A DNA stretch of 64,000 nt, from positions 1,364,001-1,428,000 of the forward strand of contig NZ_CP012020.1 of NCBI RefSeq assembly GCF_001183865.1, given 5' to 3'. Made by a program: the position numbers and the translations under genes. This DNA is from Methylophilus sp. TWE2 (lineage in GTDB: Bacteria; Pseudomonadota; Gammaproteobacteria; Burkholderiales; Methylophilaceae). Below the pieces are notes generated by a model. The model searched no databases. It saw only the letters and a list, made by a program, of their open reading frames with translations, and was not told the origin of the DNA. This document shows, one piece after another, positions 57,234 to 63,806 of this stretch (its first letter is position 1; each line of letters starts with the position of its first letter).

Positions 57234-57683
57234 ATGTTACTAAAAAGCATTAGTGAAGCTCGTGCAGGTGAACTTGAAGAGTTCAAGTACAAAAATCAAT
57301 TTTTAAATGCACTGCTAGACATTTGGTCACCTGCACCTGAACAAATCCCAGAAGAAGCAGAAATACCCGCTGAAAATGACAGGCCTTTATTTTCTCGCAG
57401 AGCACCTGACCCAACCGCTTGGGCAATTGCATTTACACCCACATTTCTCAAATCCATCGCGAACATTGATAAAAAACTTCAAGGCCGCATTCTCCTAGCT
57501 ATAACTGAGCTTTCGGAAGACCCAATAGCTTTAGTAGGAGATACAAAAAAACCTCTCGTTGGCGAGCAAAAAGGCTTATGGCGCTATAGAGTTGGTGATT
57601 ACAGGCTAATTTATGAGCCAAATGAACAAACATCAAAAGTGGTCCTTCTTGAGTTTGCTGCCAGAGGTTCGGTCTATGAATAA
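57234..57683 (+). CDS. Cassette 6: RelE/ParE-type toxin-like protein with N-terminal extension
   Basis: 149 residues. The C-terminal 90 follow the RelE/ParE pattern: WAIAFTPTFLKSIANIDKKLQGRI, then GDTKKPLVGEQKGLWRYRVGDYRLIYEPNE with the basic residues and Tyr typical of RelE toxins. The first 65 residues (acidic, Pro-rich) have no match I know and could be an antitoxin-like part. No separate antitoxin gene is in this cassette. Start is 10 nt after the attC5 small ORF. Confidence 0.75.
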   Translation: MLLKSISEARAGELEEFKYKNQFLNALLDIWSPAPEQIPEEAEIPAENDRPLFSRRAPDPTAWAIAFTPTFLKSIANIDKKLQGRILLAITELSEDPIALVGDTKKPLVGEQKGLWRYRVGDYRLIYEPNEQTSKVVLLEFAARGSVYE

Positions 57684-57691
57684 TTATTGGC

Positions 57692-57749
57692 CTAACCCAT
57701 CATTCAAGCGGGACACGCTAAAGCGTGCCCCTTAATTCGAACGTTAGGG
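57692..57749 (+). repeat. attC6 (58 bp)
   Basis: R'' CTAAC, R' GTTAGGG; stem CACGC-TAAA-GCGTG with a bulged A before it. Confidence 0.92.
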
Positions 57750-57761
57750 GTTGTTAGGAAG

Positions 57762-58091
57762 ATGACTGATTTCGCTTTTTACGTTTCATTTCTTACTACT
57801 GCAATTTCTGCAGTTGTAGTACATGTCAAAACTAAAAAGCTTATTAAAAGTGCTGCTATCTCACCACAGCAGGGTAAAAATAAATATTTATTATTAGTCC
57901 TCTTTTTTGGTGTTATTTCGGGCTTAGTAATTTTTCCTTCACTGGTTTCACTTTTTAATTGGTTAGGTGTCACCTCATCATACGGTCATGGTGAGGTTTT
58001 AATCGCAGCTCCAGTTTTTAACTTTTTGTTTGCTATAGTTCTTGGTATTTTGGGGCGCATCGTTTTAACTTGGGAGCCAATCAAGTGGTAA
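57762..58091 (+). CDS. Cassette 7: small membrane protein
   Basis: 109 residues with three predicted membrane helices (about 4-22, 42-62 and 80-100). No family recognised. AGGAAG directly before the ATG gives a ribosome site. The gene ends just before attC7. Confidence 0.7.
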   Translation: MTDFAFYVSFLTTAISAVVVHVKTKKLIKSAAISPQQGKNKYLLLVLFFGVISGLVIFPSLVSLFNWLGVTSSYGHGEVLIAAPVFNFLFAIVLGILGRIVLTWEPIKW

Positions 58092-58094
58092 ACC

Positions 58095-58153
58095 CTAACC
58101 CCTCAGTCAAGCGAGACTGGCTTTCAGCCAGCCCCTTACTTCAAACGTTAGGG
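58095..58153 (+). repeat. attC7 (59 bp)
   Basis: R'' CTAAC, R' GTTAGGG; stem CTGGCT-TTC-AGCCAG. Confidence 0.9.
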
Positions 58154-58157
58154 AATT

Positions 58158-58508
58158 ATGAATAAATCCGCAGATTGGCAAGATATTAAACACCGAATAA
58201 TATCCCGCGCACCAACACAGCAAGCCAAACGAGCGATATGGTGCCTACTACTAGGTGCGCCTGTTCTATGCGGTCTTGTCGGCTTTTTGAACCCAATAAC
58301 GCTAGAGCTAAATTCAAAACAGTTAACGTGGCTACAAATATACATAGCGCTATTCCTGGTATTTGCAACATCTGTTTATCTCAACTTTCATTTGTACTTT
58401 AAGTTAATCTCATTGGGAAGGTTTATTGATGAATCGCTCACAGAAATGGCAGAAAAATATGCGCAAATTGAAATACAAAGCTTTAAAAATAAGCACAACA
58501 TTCCCTAA
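58158..58508 (+). CDS. Cassette 8: small membrane protein
   Basis: 116 residues; two helices (about 28-48 and 62-82) between polar ends; the C-terminal third is a charged helix. No family recognised. AGGG of the attC7 R' box lies 4 nt before the ATG. Its stop lies in the R'' box of attC8. Confidence 0.7.
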   Translation: MNKSADWQDIKHRIISRAPTQQAKRAIWCLLLGAPVLCGLVGFLNPITLELNSKQLTWLQIYIALFLVFATSVYLNFHLYFKLISLGRFIDESLTEMAEKYAQIEIQSFKNKHNIP

Positions 58509-58562
58509 CCCATCCATCAAGCGGGACACGCTAAAGCGTGCCCCTTATGTCAAACGTTAGGC
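58505..58562 (+). repeat. attC8 (58 bp)
   Basis: R'' CTAAC, R' GTTAGGC; stem CACGC-TAAA-GCGTG, as in attC6. Confidence 0.92.
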
Positions 58563-58568
58563 GGATCG

Positions 58569-59078
58569 ATGAAGCATTGGCAACGAATAGCGTTTGGAAT
58601 TTTCACCATTGTAGGTAGCACAGTGGGTTTTATTTCAGGAGTTAGCGGACTCTTTTCTGGTTCCAATCTCATTGAATGGCTTATGTTAATTGCGGCCACA
58701 GTCGTCTATGCGTGGGGTATCTGGTGTGGAATTGGTTTGCTTCAAGCTGAAGTCGGTGCAGAGAGAGCAAATTTGAAATTCTGGTTGGTGCAGGTGCCAA
58801 GTTTTGGGTCCCCGCTAATTAGCTATTTCCTCTCATGCGGTTTCCATACAACTGTTTCTCTCCAGCTTTTTCCAATTAAATTGAGCGCCAAAATCTTGGT
58901 AGGTAGCTATTTTAGTTATGGCCTATTGCAACCTAATCAACCTTTCATTATTGGCATCAATCTATTTGCAATGTTTATTGTGTGGTGGCTGTCGAAGTCC
59001 GTTGTTCAGTTGTCACCTAACTTTGCGGTTAACAAGGACGCCCCAACAGCTACGCTGCCAGGGCGCCCGTTACCTTAA
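58569..59078 (+). CDS. Cassette 9: membrane protein with attC-encoded tail
   Basis: 169 residues, four hydrophobic helices (about 7-30, 37-58, 73-95 and 125-145). No family recognised. Residues from about 151 (NFAVNKDAPTATLPGRPLP) are encoded by attC9. Start is ATG 58569, near GGCGG. Confidence 0.7.
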   Translation: MKHWQRIAFGIFTIVGSTVGFISGVSGLFSGSNLIEWLMLIAATVVYAWGIWCGIGLLQAEVGAERANLKFWLVQVPSFGSPLISYFLSCGFHTTVSLQLFPIKLSAKILVGSYFSYGLLQPNQPFIIGINLFAMFIVWWLSKSVVQLSPNFAVNKDAPTATLPGRPLP

Positions 59079-59087
59079 ACGTTAGGC
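59017..59087 (+). repeat. attC9 (71 bp)
   Basis: R'' CTAAC, R' GTTAGGC; stem CGCCC/GGGCG with an 18-nt top. Confidence 0.85.
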
Positions 59088-59090
59088 CAC

Positions 59091-59435
59091 ATGAGATTTT
59101 TTTGCTTATACATCTTGCTTTGCATTTCTTGCCAGTCACTGGCAGAAGATGCCTTACCGAAAGATGTTTCAAGCTATTTAGAACTGCGCGAATCATGCGA
59201 CCACTGGCGAGGTGAGTATGGTTACGATGAAGAAAGGCAAGCCGATATTAACTGGTCAATTTGCCAATCCTGCTCAGGAACCGATGCGAAACTAAAAAAA
59301 CTCAAACACAAGTATAAGAACCAAGAAAAAATTCTTACAAAACTAAATGAGTTAGAGTCCGAGATTGAGCCAAAAGACAAATCAGCGGCACGGCAGTTCT
59401 GTAAGAAAACAAGGAAACCTGAATGGTACAAATAA
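59091..59435 (+). CDS. Cassette 10: exported Cys-containing protein
   Basis: 114 residues with a Sec signal peptide (cleavage near SLAED). Mature part is charged, Lys/Glu-rich, with four Cys (SCDHWRGE, SICQSCSG, QFCKKT) that could form two disulfides in the periplasm. Function unknown. ATG is 4 nt after the TTAGG of attC9. Confidence 0.7.
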   Translation: MRFFCLYILLCISCQSLAEDALPKDVSSYLELRESCDHWRGEYGYDEERQADINWSICQSCSGTDAKLKKLKHKYKNQEKILTKLNELESEIEPKDKSAARQFCKKTRKPEWYK

Positions 59436-59443
59436 GTTATGGC

Positions 59444-59501
59444 CTAACCCATCCATCAAGCGGGACACGCTAATGCGTGCCCCTTATGTCAAACGTTAGG
59501 G
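59444..59501 (+). repeat. attC10 (58 bp)
   Basis: R'' CTAAC, R' GTTAGGG; stem CACGC-TAAT-GCGTG. Confidence 0.92.
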
Positions 59502-59507
59502 TGTGTG

Positions 59508-59771
59508 ATGCCTAATTACAAAGTATCATTGCAAGCCAAAAATGAAGGTTTGAGCTACGAAGATGAGTCCGGCACTTATCGCTTTAATTTGTCCCGCAAA
59601 AATAAAACGTGGATTGTTCATTTACCACCAACCAAAGGTAATAACTACGTAACTCATCCTTTATCTAATCAAGAGCAAGAGTTGCTTTATCCCCGTATCA
59701 GTAAATATTTATCTCGCATTTGGTGGTTTGGTGTTTGGCCTGTTAATTATGAGGTGCAATTTGGTGTTTAA
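59508..59771 (+). CDS. Cassette 11: hypothetical protein
   Basis: 87 residues, soluble, no signal peptide. The first half is strand-rich (YKVSLQAKNEGLSYEDESGTYRF) and the second has WWFGVWPVNYEVQFG. Not recognised. ATG 59508 is preferred over the GTG directly before it; AGGG of attC10 lies 6 nt upstream. Confidence 0.6.
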   Translation: MPNYKVSLQAKNEGLSYEDESGTYRFNLSRKNKTWIVHLPPTKGNNYVTHPLSNQEQELLYPRISKYLSRIWWFGVWPVNYEVQFGV

Positions 59772-59773
59772 CC

Positions 59774-59882
59774 CTAACCCATCAGTCAAGCGGGACTGGC
59801 GAGGGCGCACTTCGATAATACAATTTTCAATAACGAGGGTTGAGCCATCGGTGTCGCCAGCCCCTTACTTCAAACGTTAGCC
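59774..59882 (+). repeat. attC11 (109 bp, diverged long type)
   Basis: R'' CTAAC, R' GTTAGCC; the 5' part of the top differs from the other long sites and the small ORF has no start here, but the length is the same. Confidence 0.88.
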
Positions 59883-59885
59883 ATA

Positions 59886-60269
59886 ATGGACATCAAATTG
59901 TTTCAACAACTAGTTGAATTGCCTAGATCTTCGTGGGAAATAGTTTATCCCGCATATAGTAGTGACTACTTTTTGTTCTGTGATGAGTTTTCTCATTATG
60001 TTGCCATGTGCTACCTTAGTGGAACATTGAGTTTCGAGGCTGCGGATAGAGCCATGAATGAATTATTTAGTTACTCCTATTCAGACGAGGATCGTGGCAT
60101 GCCAGACTTTGCATTGCAGGTTTTTAATGCGTTTGATCAAGGAGAGTTTCATCATCGAGATGACTCTCACGACGTCGATCCAGAGCAGAAATACACCAGG
60201 CCAATCCTCATTAAGGTTTTTGAGCAGCATTCGTTAGTGGCTAACCCATCATTCAAGCGGGACACCTAA
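59886..60269 (+). CDS. Cassette 12: hypothetical protein with attC-encoded tail
   Basis: 127 residues, acidic and helical, probably cytosolic; no known motif. The final NPSFKRDT is read from attC12. ATG is only 3 nt after the TTAGCC boundary, so the mRNA has almost no own leader; upstream attC11 must supply initiation signals. Confidence 0.65.
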   Translation: MDIKLFQQLVELPRSSWEIVYPAYSSDYFLFCDEFSHYVAMCYLSGTLSFEAADRAMNELFSYSYSDEDRGMPDFALQVFNAFDQGEFHHRDDSHDVDPEQKYTRPILIKVFEQHSLVANPSFKRDT

Positions 60270-60296
60270 CGGCGCCCCTTAATTCAAAAGTTAGGA
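60241..60296 (+). repeat. attC12 (56 bp)
   Basis: R'' CTAAC, R' GTTAGGA preceded by AAAA where others have AAC; shortened stem. Confidence 0.85.
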
Positions 60297-60302
60297 GGCT
60301 AT

Positions 60303-60749
60303 GTGAGCACCAAAAACATTGACCCACTCCATTGGTTCGGCTCTGCCTTTACAGCCTCTACGGTTCTTTGTCTTTTCAGCATGGTTGCCACATTTTTTAT
60401 AAAAACAGACAGCACCGCATTGGGTATCTTACTCTGGCAAGTTATTCTTGGCTTCTCATATACCCCTGCAATTCTTGTTTGCTCAATACCTCTCACTTGG
60501 TTTACTTGGCGACTCATCAAAAACTACCAGCTAAGCAGAGTCTCTTCAGCTCTGGCGGTTGGGGTAAGTGCAGCATTACTCGTAGCCGCCTCTAACCTTC
60601 CATATTTTGTAAGTGTGCATTTGTTGCCAGTACCTTATGATCTACTAGTTGTTACAGCAGGGGTGGGTTTAAACATCGCGGCCTTTTTATGGCTATCGTC
60701 GCCACCTAACCCATCATTCAAGCGGGACCTGCTAAAGCAGGCCCCTTAA
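60303..60749 (+). CDS. Cassette 13: membrane protein with attC-encoded tail
   Basis: 148 residues with four membrane helices (about 15-35, 42-62, 80-98 and 112-130). Start GTG 60303; TTAGGAGG at the junction with attC12 is a strong ribosome site 4 nt upstream. The tail NPSFKRDLLKQAP is encoded by attC13. No family recognised. Confidence 0.65.
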   Translation: MSTKNIDPLHWFGSAFTASTVLCLFSMVATFFIKTDSTALGILLWQVILGFSYTPAILVCSIPLTWFTWRLIKNYQLSRVSSALAVGVSAALLVAASNLPYFVSVHLLPVPYDLLVVTAGVGLNIAAFLWLSSPPNPSFKRDLLKQAP

Positions 60750-60763
60750 TTCAAACGTTAGGC
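60706..60763 (+). repeat. attC13 (58 bp)
   Basis: R'' CTAAC, R' GTTAGGC; stem CCTGC-TAAA-GCAGG. Confidence 0.92.
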
Positions 60764-60776
60764 GTTAAACAGCGAA

Positions 60777-60992
60777 ATGAAAACTAAGCTTCCAGATGTT
60801 ATTGAAAATTGGGCATGTTCACTAACCAAAGATGATTTACTTTTGATAAGTAACGCGTTAAATGAAATTATTAATGGGTCTGGAGCGATTGAGAAGTGGG
60901 AGTTTCAAACAAGAACGGGAGTTGAGTTTCAAGATGCAGAAAAACTTCTCAAAAAAACGAGCATGGCACTAAATGAGTTCAATAAAAACTAG
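60777..60992 (+). CDS. Cassette 14: small hypothetical protein
   Basis: 71 residues, helical, LPDVIENWACSLTKDDLLLISNALNEII. Not recognised; it might be a small antitoxin-like or regulatory protein but nothing proves this. The ATG is 14 nt after the boundary. Confidence 0.6.
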   Translation: MKTKLPDVIENWACSLTKDDLLLISNALNEIINGSGAIEKWEFQTRTGVEFQDAEKLLKKTSMALNEFNKN

Positions 60993-61012
60993 CCATCATG
61001 CCATTCCGTTGC

Positions 61013-61070
61013 CTAACCCATCATTCAAGCGGGACTGGCTAAAGCCAGCCCCTTAATTCAAACGTTAGGG
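61013..61070 (+). repeat. attC14 (58 bp)
   Basis: R'' CTAAC, R' GTTAGGG; stem CTGGC-TAAA-GCCAG. Confidence 0.92.
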
Positions 61071-61076
61071 TTTAGA

Positions 61077-61499
61077 GTGAAACGCACGCTACTTTTCATA
61101 ACTTATATTTTTTGTATCGTACTAATGATTTCATTTAATTTAAAAGCTGATGAAATTAAAAGCGATTCCGATTTTCCAGATGATGAGAATGGGCGTGTAC
61201 TTCTTCAAATGAAAGAAAGAGGCGATGATTTATCAAAACCGAGAAAAATAGATTTTGTCGTAATTTTTCTAAACCACAGTAGTGCTGAACTTTTTGCGTC
61301 CCACTTTAAAAAATTAGGCTACGAGGTAATAATAAACAACTCTAAAACGATTGACACCCATCCATGGGATGTCATCATTCAAAAGAATATGATACCAACT
61401 CATAGAGATATAACAGTTTTTGAAGATGAGCTTGGTGAGTATGCGGCAACAATGAGTGGTCGCACTGATGGATGGGGTGGCTTTGTTCAACAGAAATGA
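61077..61499 (+). CDS. Cassette 15: RraB-like protein with N-terminal signal
   Basis: 140 residues. The segment DFPDDENGRVLLQMKERGDDLSKPRKIDFVV...FASHFKKLGYEV and the end DGWGGF follow the RraB family (regulator of RNase E activity B, DUF1260) closely. Unlike RraB it begins with a hydrophobic stretch (about 5-22) that looks like a signal peptide or anchor (SFNLKADE). Start is GTG 61077. An exported RraB domain could not act on RNase E in the cytosol, so its partner is unknown. Confidence 0.7.
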   Translation: MKRTLLFITYIFCIVLMISFNLKADEIKSDSDFPDDENGRVLLQMKERGDDLSKPRKIDFVVIFLNHSSAELFASHFKKLGYEVIINNSKTIDTHPWDVIIQKNMIPTHRDITVFEDELGEYAATMSGRTDGWGGFVQQK

Positions 61500-61501
61500 C
61501 C

Positions 61502-61559
61502 CTAACCGATCCATCAAGCGGGACGCGCTAAACCGCGCCCCTTATGTCAAACGTTAGGG
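61502..61559 (+). repeat. attC15 (58 bp)
   Basis: R'' CTAAC, R' GTTAGGG; stem CGCG/CGCG with loop CTAAAC. Confidence 0.9.
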
Positions 61560-61561
61560 CT

Positions 61562-61798
61562 ATGATAATTTCAGGCACGGAATATACTTTCTTAGTTGCA
61601 TCAGACGCTGATCGTGACGGTCTCAGCTGGGAGTGCTATTGCAATTTTGAAGGCGAAGAAAAGTTGGTTCTTGAGGTTTTCCGAAATGATGCAAAAGAGT
61701 GTTTTGAGGTTAGCCCATTTGTAAGTGAGTTGCCTTTAGAGCTTTATGAGTATGTTATTGCAACCGCTAGAGAAAAACTTGGTGTTATTAAACCCTAA
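61562..61798 (+). CDS. Cassette 16: small hypothetical protein
   Basis: 78 residues, acidic, strand-rich (TYTFLVASDADRDGLSWECY, then a C-terminal helix). Not recognised. ATG 61562 follows AGGG of attC15 by 2 nt, so that spacing is too short for a good site. The stop TAA lies in the R'' box of attC16. Confidence 0.6.
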   Translation: MIISGTEYTFLVASDADRDGLSWECYCNFEGEEKLVLEVFRNDAKECFEVSPFVSELPLELYEYVIATAREKLGVIKP

Positions 61799-61903
61799 CC
61801 CATCAGTCAAGCGGGACTGGCGAAAAGGTTCTTTTATGAAATGTTTATTAATAACGAGGGTTGAGCTAATGTTGTCGCCAGCCCCTTACTTCACACGTTA
61901 GGA
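61795..61903 (+). repeat. attC16 (109 bp, long type)
   Basis: R'' CTAAC, R' GTTAGGA; long top as in attC5 with the small ORF at 61836. Confidence 0.9.
61836..61901 (+). CDS. Small ORF inside attC16 (21 codons)
   Basis: AAAAGG 7 nt before ATG; peptide begins MKCLLITRVE and ends PAPYFTR; TAG from the R' box, 7 nt before the next gene. Confidence 0.35.
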   Translation: MKCLLITRVELMLSPAPYFTR

Positions 61904-61908
61904 ACTAT

Positions 61909-62268
61909 ATGGAAACACCAGTAAAAGTTAAACAAGCTGTAACGGCAATCTTGGCAACTCTAGCAATTAGTACTTTACTTGCCCTTTACCAAAAATTATC
62001 CGGCAATACCTCAGCTGGGCAGTTTCTTATTACCATAATAATTTATGCATTTCTTTGCATTCTCCCATATAAAATTAGCCATCAAAGCAATGCTGCTCGC
62101 TATGTTTATTTGGTTATAACTATTTTTTCGTTTCTTTCCCTTTTTGCCATTGATTACGTAAGGTTCAAACTAGAGTTTATTGTTTCGTTAGCTTTAATTC
62201 CTATTGAAATTTTCATTCTTTATCGACTATTCCAAAAAGAGGCTTCAAATTGGTTTCTTTCAAAGTAA
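61909..62268 (+). CDS. Cassette 17: membrane protein
   Basis: 119 residues with four membrane helices (about 9-28, 36-55, 63-82 and 88-108). No family recognised. AGGA of the attC16 R' box is 5 nt upstream of the ATG. Confidence 0.65.
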   Translation: METPVKVKQAVTAILATLAISTLLALYQKLSGNTSAGQFLITIIIYAFLCILPYKISHQSNAARYVYLVITIFSFLSLFAIDYVRFKLEFIVSLALIPIEIFILYRLFQKEASNWFLSK

Positions 62269-62276
62269 AGTTTTTC

Positions 62277-62334
62277 CTAACCCATCATTCAAGCGGGACC
62301 TGCTAAAGCAGGCCCCTTAATTCAAACGTTAGAG
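62277..62334 (+). repeat. attC17 (58 bp)
   Basis: R'' CTAAC, R' GTTAGAG; stem CCTGC-TAAA-GCAGG. Confidence 0.92.
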
Positions 62335-62341
62335 CTCAATC

Positions 62342-62659
62342 ATGAAATGGTTCCTATTGGTGGCATTCGTGGCAATAAATGTAGTGGGAGCCGTCTTTGT
62401 GCTTATGCCGGGCCTTATCACTTATGCTGAAGTTCCTCCAAAAGGCATAACGTGTAGCTTATGCACAGACCCCGAGGTTCAAAAAGCACTTACTGCTGCC
62501 GCAACTTATGGTCGTGAGGCAATCCTTCGCCAACTAAATACCTCGGCAAGTTGGGTGCTTGCTCTTGCGGTTTTCAATACAGTCGCTTTTGCATTGGCTT
62601 TGTTTTTTCGCCGCTCTAACCCATCATTCAAGCGGGACGCGCTAAAGCGCGCCCCTTAA
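62342..62659 (+). CDS. Cassette 18: small membrane protein with attC-encoded tail
   Basis: 105 residues: helix at about 3-22, a short periplasmic loop with CSLC, and a second helix at about 72-90. The final NPSFKRDALKRAP is read from attC18. No family recognised. Confidence 0.65.
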   Translation: MKWFLLVAFVAINVVGAVFVLMPGLITYAEVPPKGITCSLCTDPEVQKALTAAATYGREAILRQLNTSASWVLALAVFNTVAFALALFFRRSNPSFKRDALKRAP

Positions 62660-62673
62660 CTCAAACGTTAGCT
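62616..62673 (+). repeat. attC18 (58 bp)
   Basis: R'' CTAAC, R' GTTAGCT; stem CGCGC-TAAA-GCGCG. Confidence 0.92.
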
Positions 62674-62677
62674 CCCT

Positions 62678-63100
62678 ATGCGCTACGCATTCTTTTTTGT
62701 ACTAGTATTAGTTGTTACATTTGCTGGCGAGTGGCTATACAGGTCATTTCTTCGTCCAGTTGAACCGCTTGCCACAGAAGCAATTGCGCTGGCCAATCAC
62801 TTCAATCAGGACGGTATTCACGTGCGCCCATATCCAGTAAGGCATGGGCTTCGTCACTCACAGGTCTTATCTGTCGCAGGATTTGAGATAGTTGGCTATC
62901 CACTACCAATTGTGGTCGAGATTTGTCCAACAGAAGAAAGTGCAATTCAGAGGCTCAGAGCCGTAAGCGCAATCCCTAATTTAACCCACACGAATAGAAA
63001 TGGGCGCTTAGTCATGAATCTTCCTATGTGGGGTGATGATGCGGGCGCGATGGCTACAAGGGTTAAAAATGTATTTGCTTCGTTTAAATCCGCTGGCTAA
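62678..63100 (+). CDS. Cassette 19: membrane-anchored hypothetical protein
   Basis: 140 residues with one N-terminal helix (about 3-20) and a periplasmic alpha/beta part of about 115 residues. Function not recognised. Stop TAA overlaps the R'' box of attC19. Confidence 0.65.
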   Translation: MRYAFFFVLVLVVTFAGEWLYRSFLRPVEPLATEAIALANHFNQDGIHVRPYPVRHGLRHSQVLSVAGFEIVGYPLPIVVEICPTEESAIQRLRAVSAIPNLTHTNRNGRLVMNLPMWGDDAGAMATRVKNVFASFKSAG

Positions 63101-63205
63101 CCCATCAGTCAAGCGGGACTGGCGAAAAGGCTCTTTTGTAAAATGTTTATTAATAACGAGGGTTGAGCCACCATGGTCGCCAGCCCCTTAATTCAAACGT
63201 TAGGC
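63097..63205 (+). repeat. attC19 (109 bp, long type, small ORF lost)
   Basis: R'' CTAAC, R' GTTAGGC; at the start position GTA replaces ATG and an in-frame TAA appears near the end, so the small ORF is broken here. Confidence 0.9.
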
Positions 63206-63210
63206 CTAGC

Positions 63211-63735
63211 ATGACTATTGCAAGTGTCCGAATTTACTATTGCCCAATGACGAAAGAACGCGAGCAATCATTAACCTTTTCTCATTGGGGTTTTGCAGAA
63301 TGGTTTTGTCGTCGCTTAAAACCCATTCGAGAGCAATTACGAGGCCCTGAGGCCAAAGGAGTTAATATCGTCAACCTAATGCTTCATGAAACCCCTGAGC
63401 ATGCATGGTTTCCTAATGAATGGCGTCAAAGAGCTAACTCTTTTAATTATTCGCTAATTTATGATTTAAGTACTCTCGAAAATCAGCAGCCTATCGAAAA
63501 TATACAAAATCTAATGCAACTATATGCCAACCTAGCTGAACAAGCACCATGGCCACAAGTGAGAGCACTTGTTCCTCAATTAGGCGAACCACTAAGCGAA
63601 ATTGATAAAGTAACTCTTCTACCTTATTTGCAATGGCCTCGTGGTGAGAAAGTCAGTGATGCTCATGCGAAAAGAATTTTAAAGGGCAGCCTAACCCATC
63701 AGTCAAGCGGGACTGGCGAAAAGGTGCTTCTATGA
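63211..63735 (+). CDS. Cassette 20: hypothetical protein with attC-encoded tail
   Basis: 174 residues, no signal peptide. Begins TIASVRIYYCPMTKEREQS and continues with helical, Trp-rich sequence. Not recognised. ATG 63211 follows TTAGG by 6 nt. The tail LTHQSSGTGEKVLL is read from attC20, and its TGA overlaps the small ORF start (ATGA). Confidence 0.65.
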   Translation: MTIASVRIYYCPMTKEREQSLTFSHWGFAEWFCRRLKPIREQLRGPEAKGVNIVNLMLHETPEHAWFPNEWRQRANSFNYSLIYDLSTLENQQPIENIQNLMQLYANLAEQAPWPQVRALVPQLGEPLSEIDKVTLLPYLQWPRGEKVSDAHAKRILKGSLTHQSSGTGEKVLL

Positions 63736-63799
63736 AATGTTTATTAATAACGAGGGTTGAGCCACTGGTGTCGCCAGCCCCTTACTTCAAACGTTGGGC
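63691..63799 (+). repeat. attC20 (109 bp, long type)
   Basis: R'' CTAAC, R' GTTGGGC (G at the first R instead of A, still GTTRRRY). Confidence 0.88.
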
Positions 63800-63806
63800 A
63801 TCATGA
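63732..63806 (+). CDS. Small ORF through attC20 (24 codons)
   Basis: AAAAGG before ATG; begins MKCLLITRVE, ends PAPYFKRWAS. The R' change GTTAGG to GTTGGG removes the TAG, so it reads on to a TGA that overlaps the next gene's ATG (ATGA). Confidence 0.35.
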   Translation: MKCLLITRVEPLVSPAPYFKRWAS

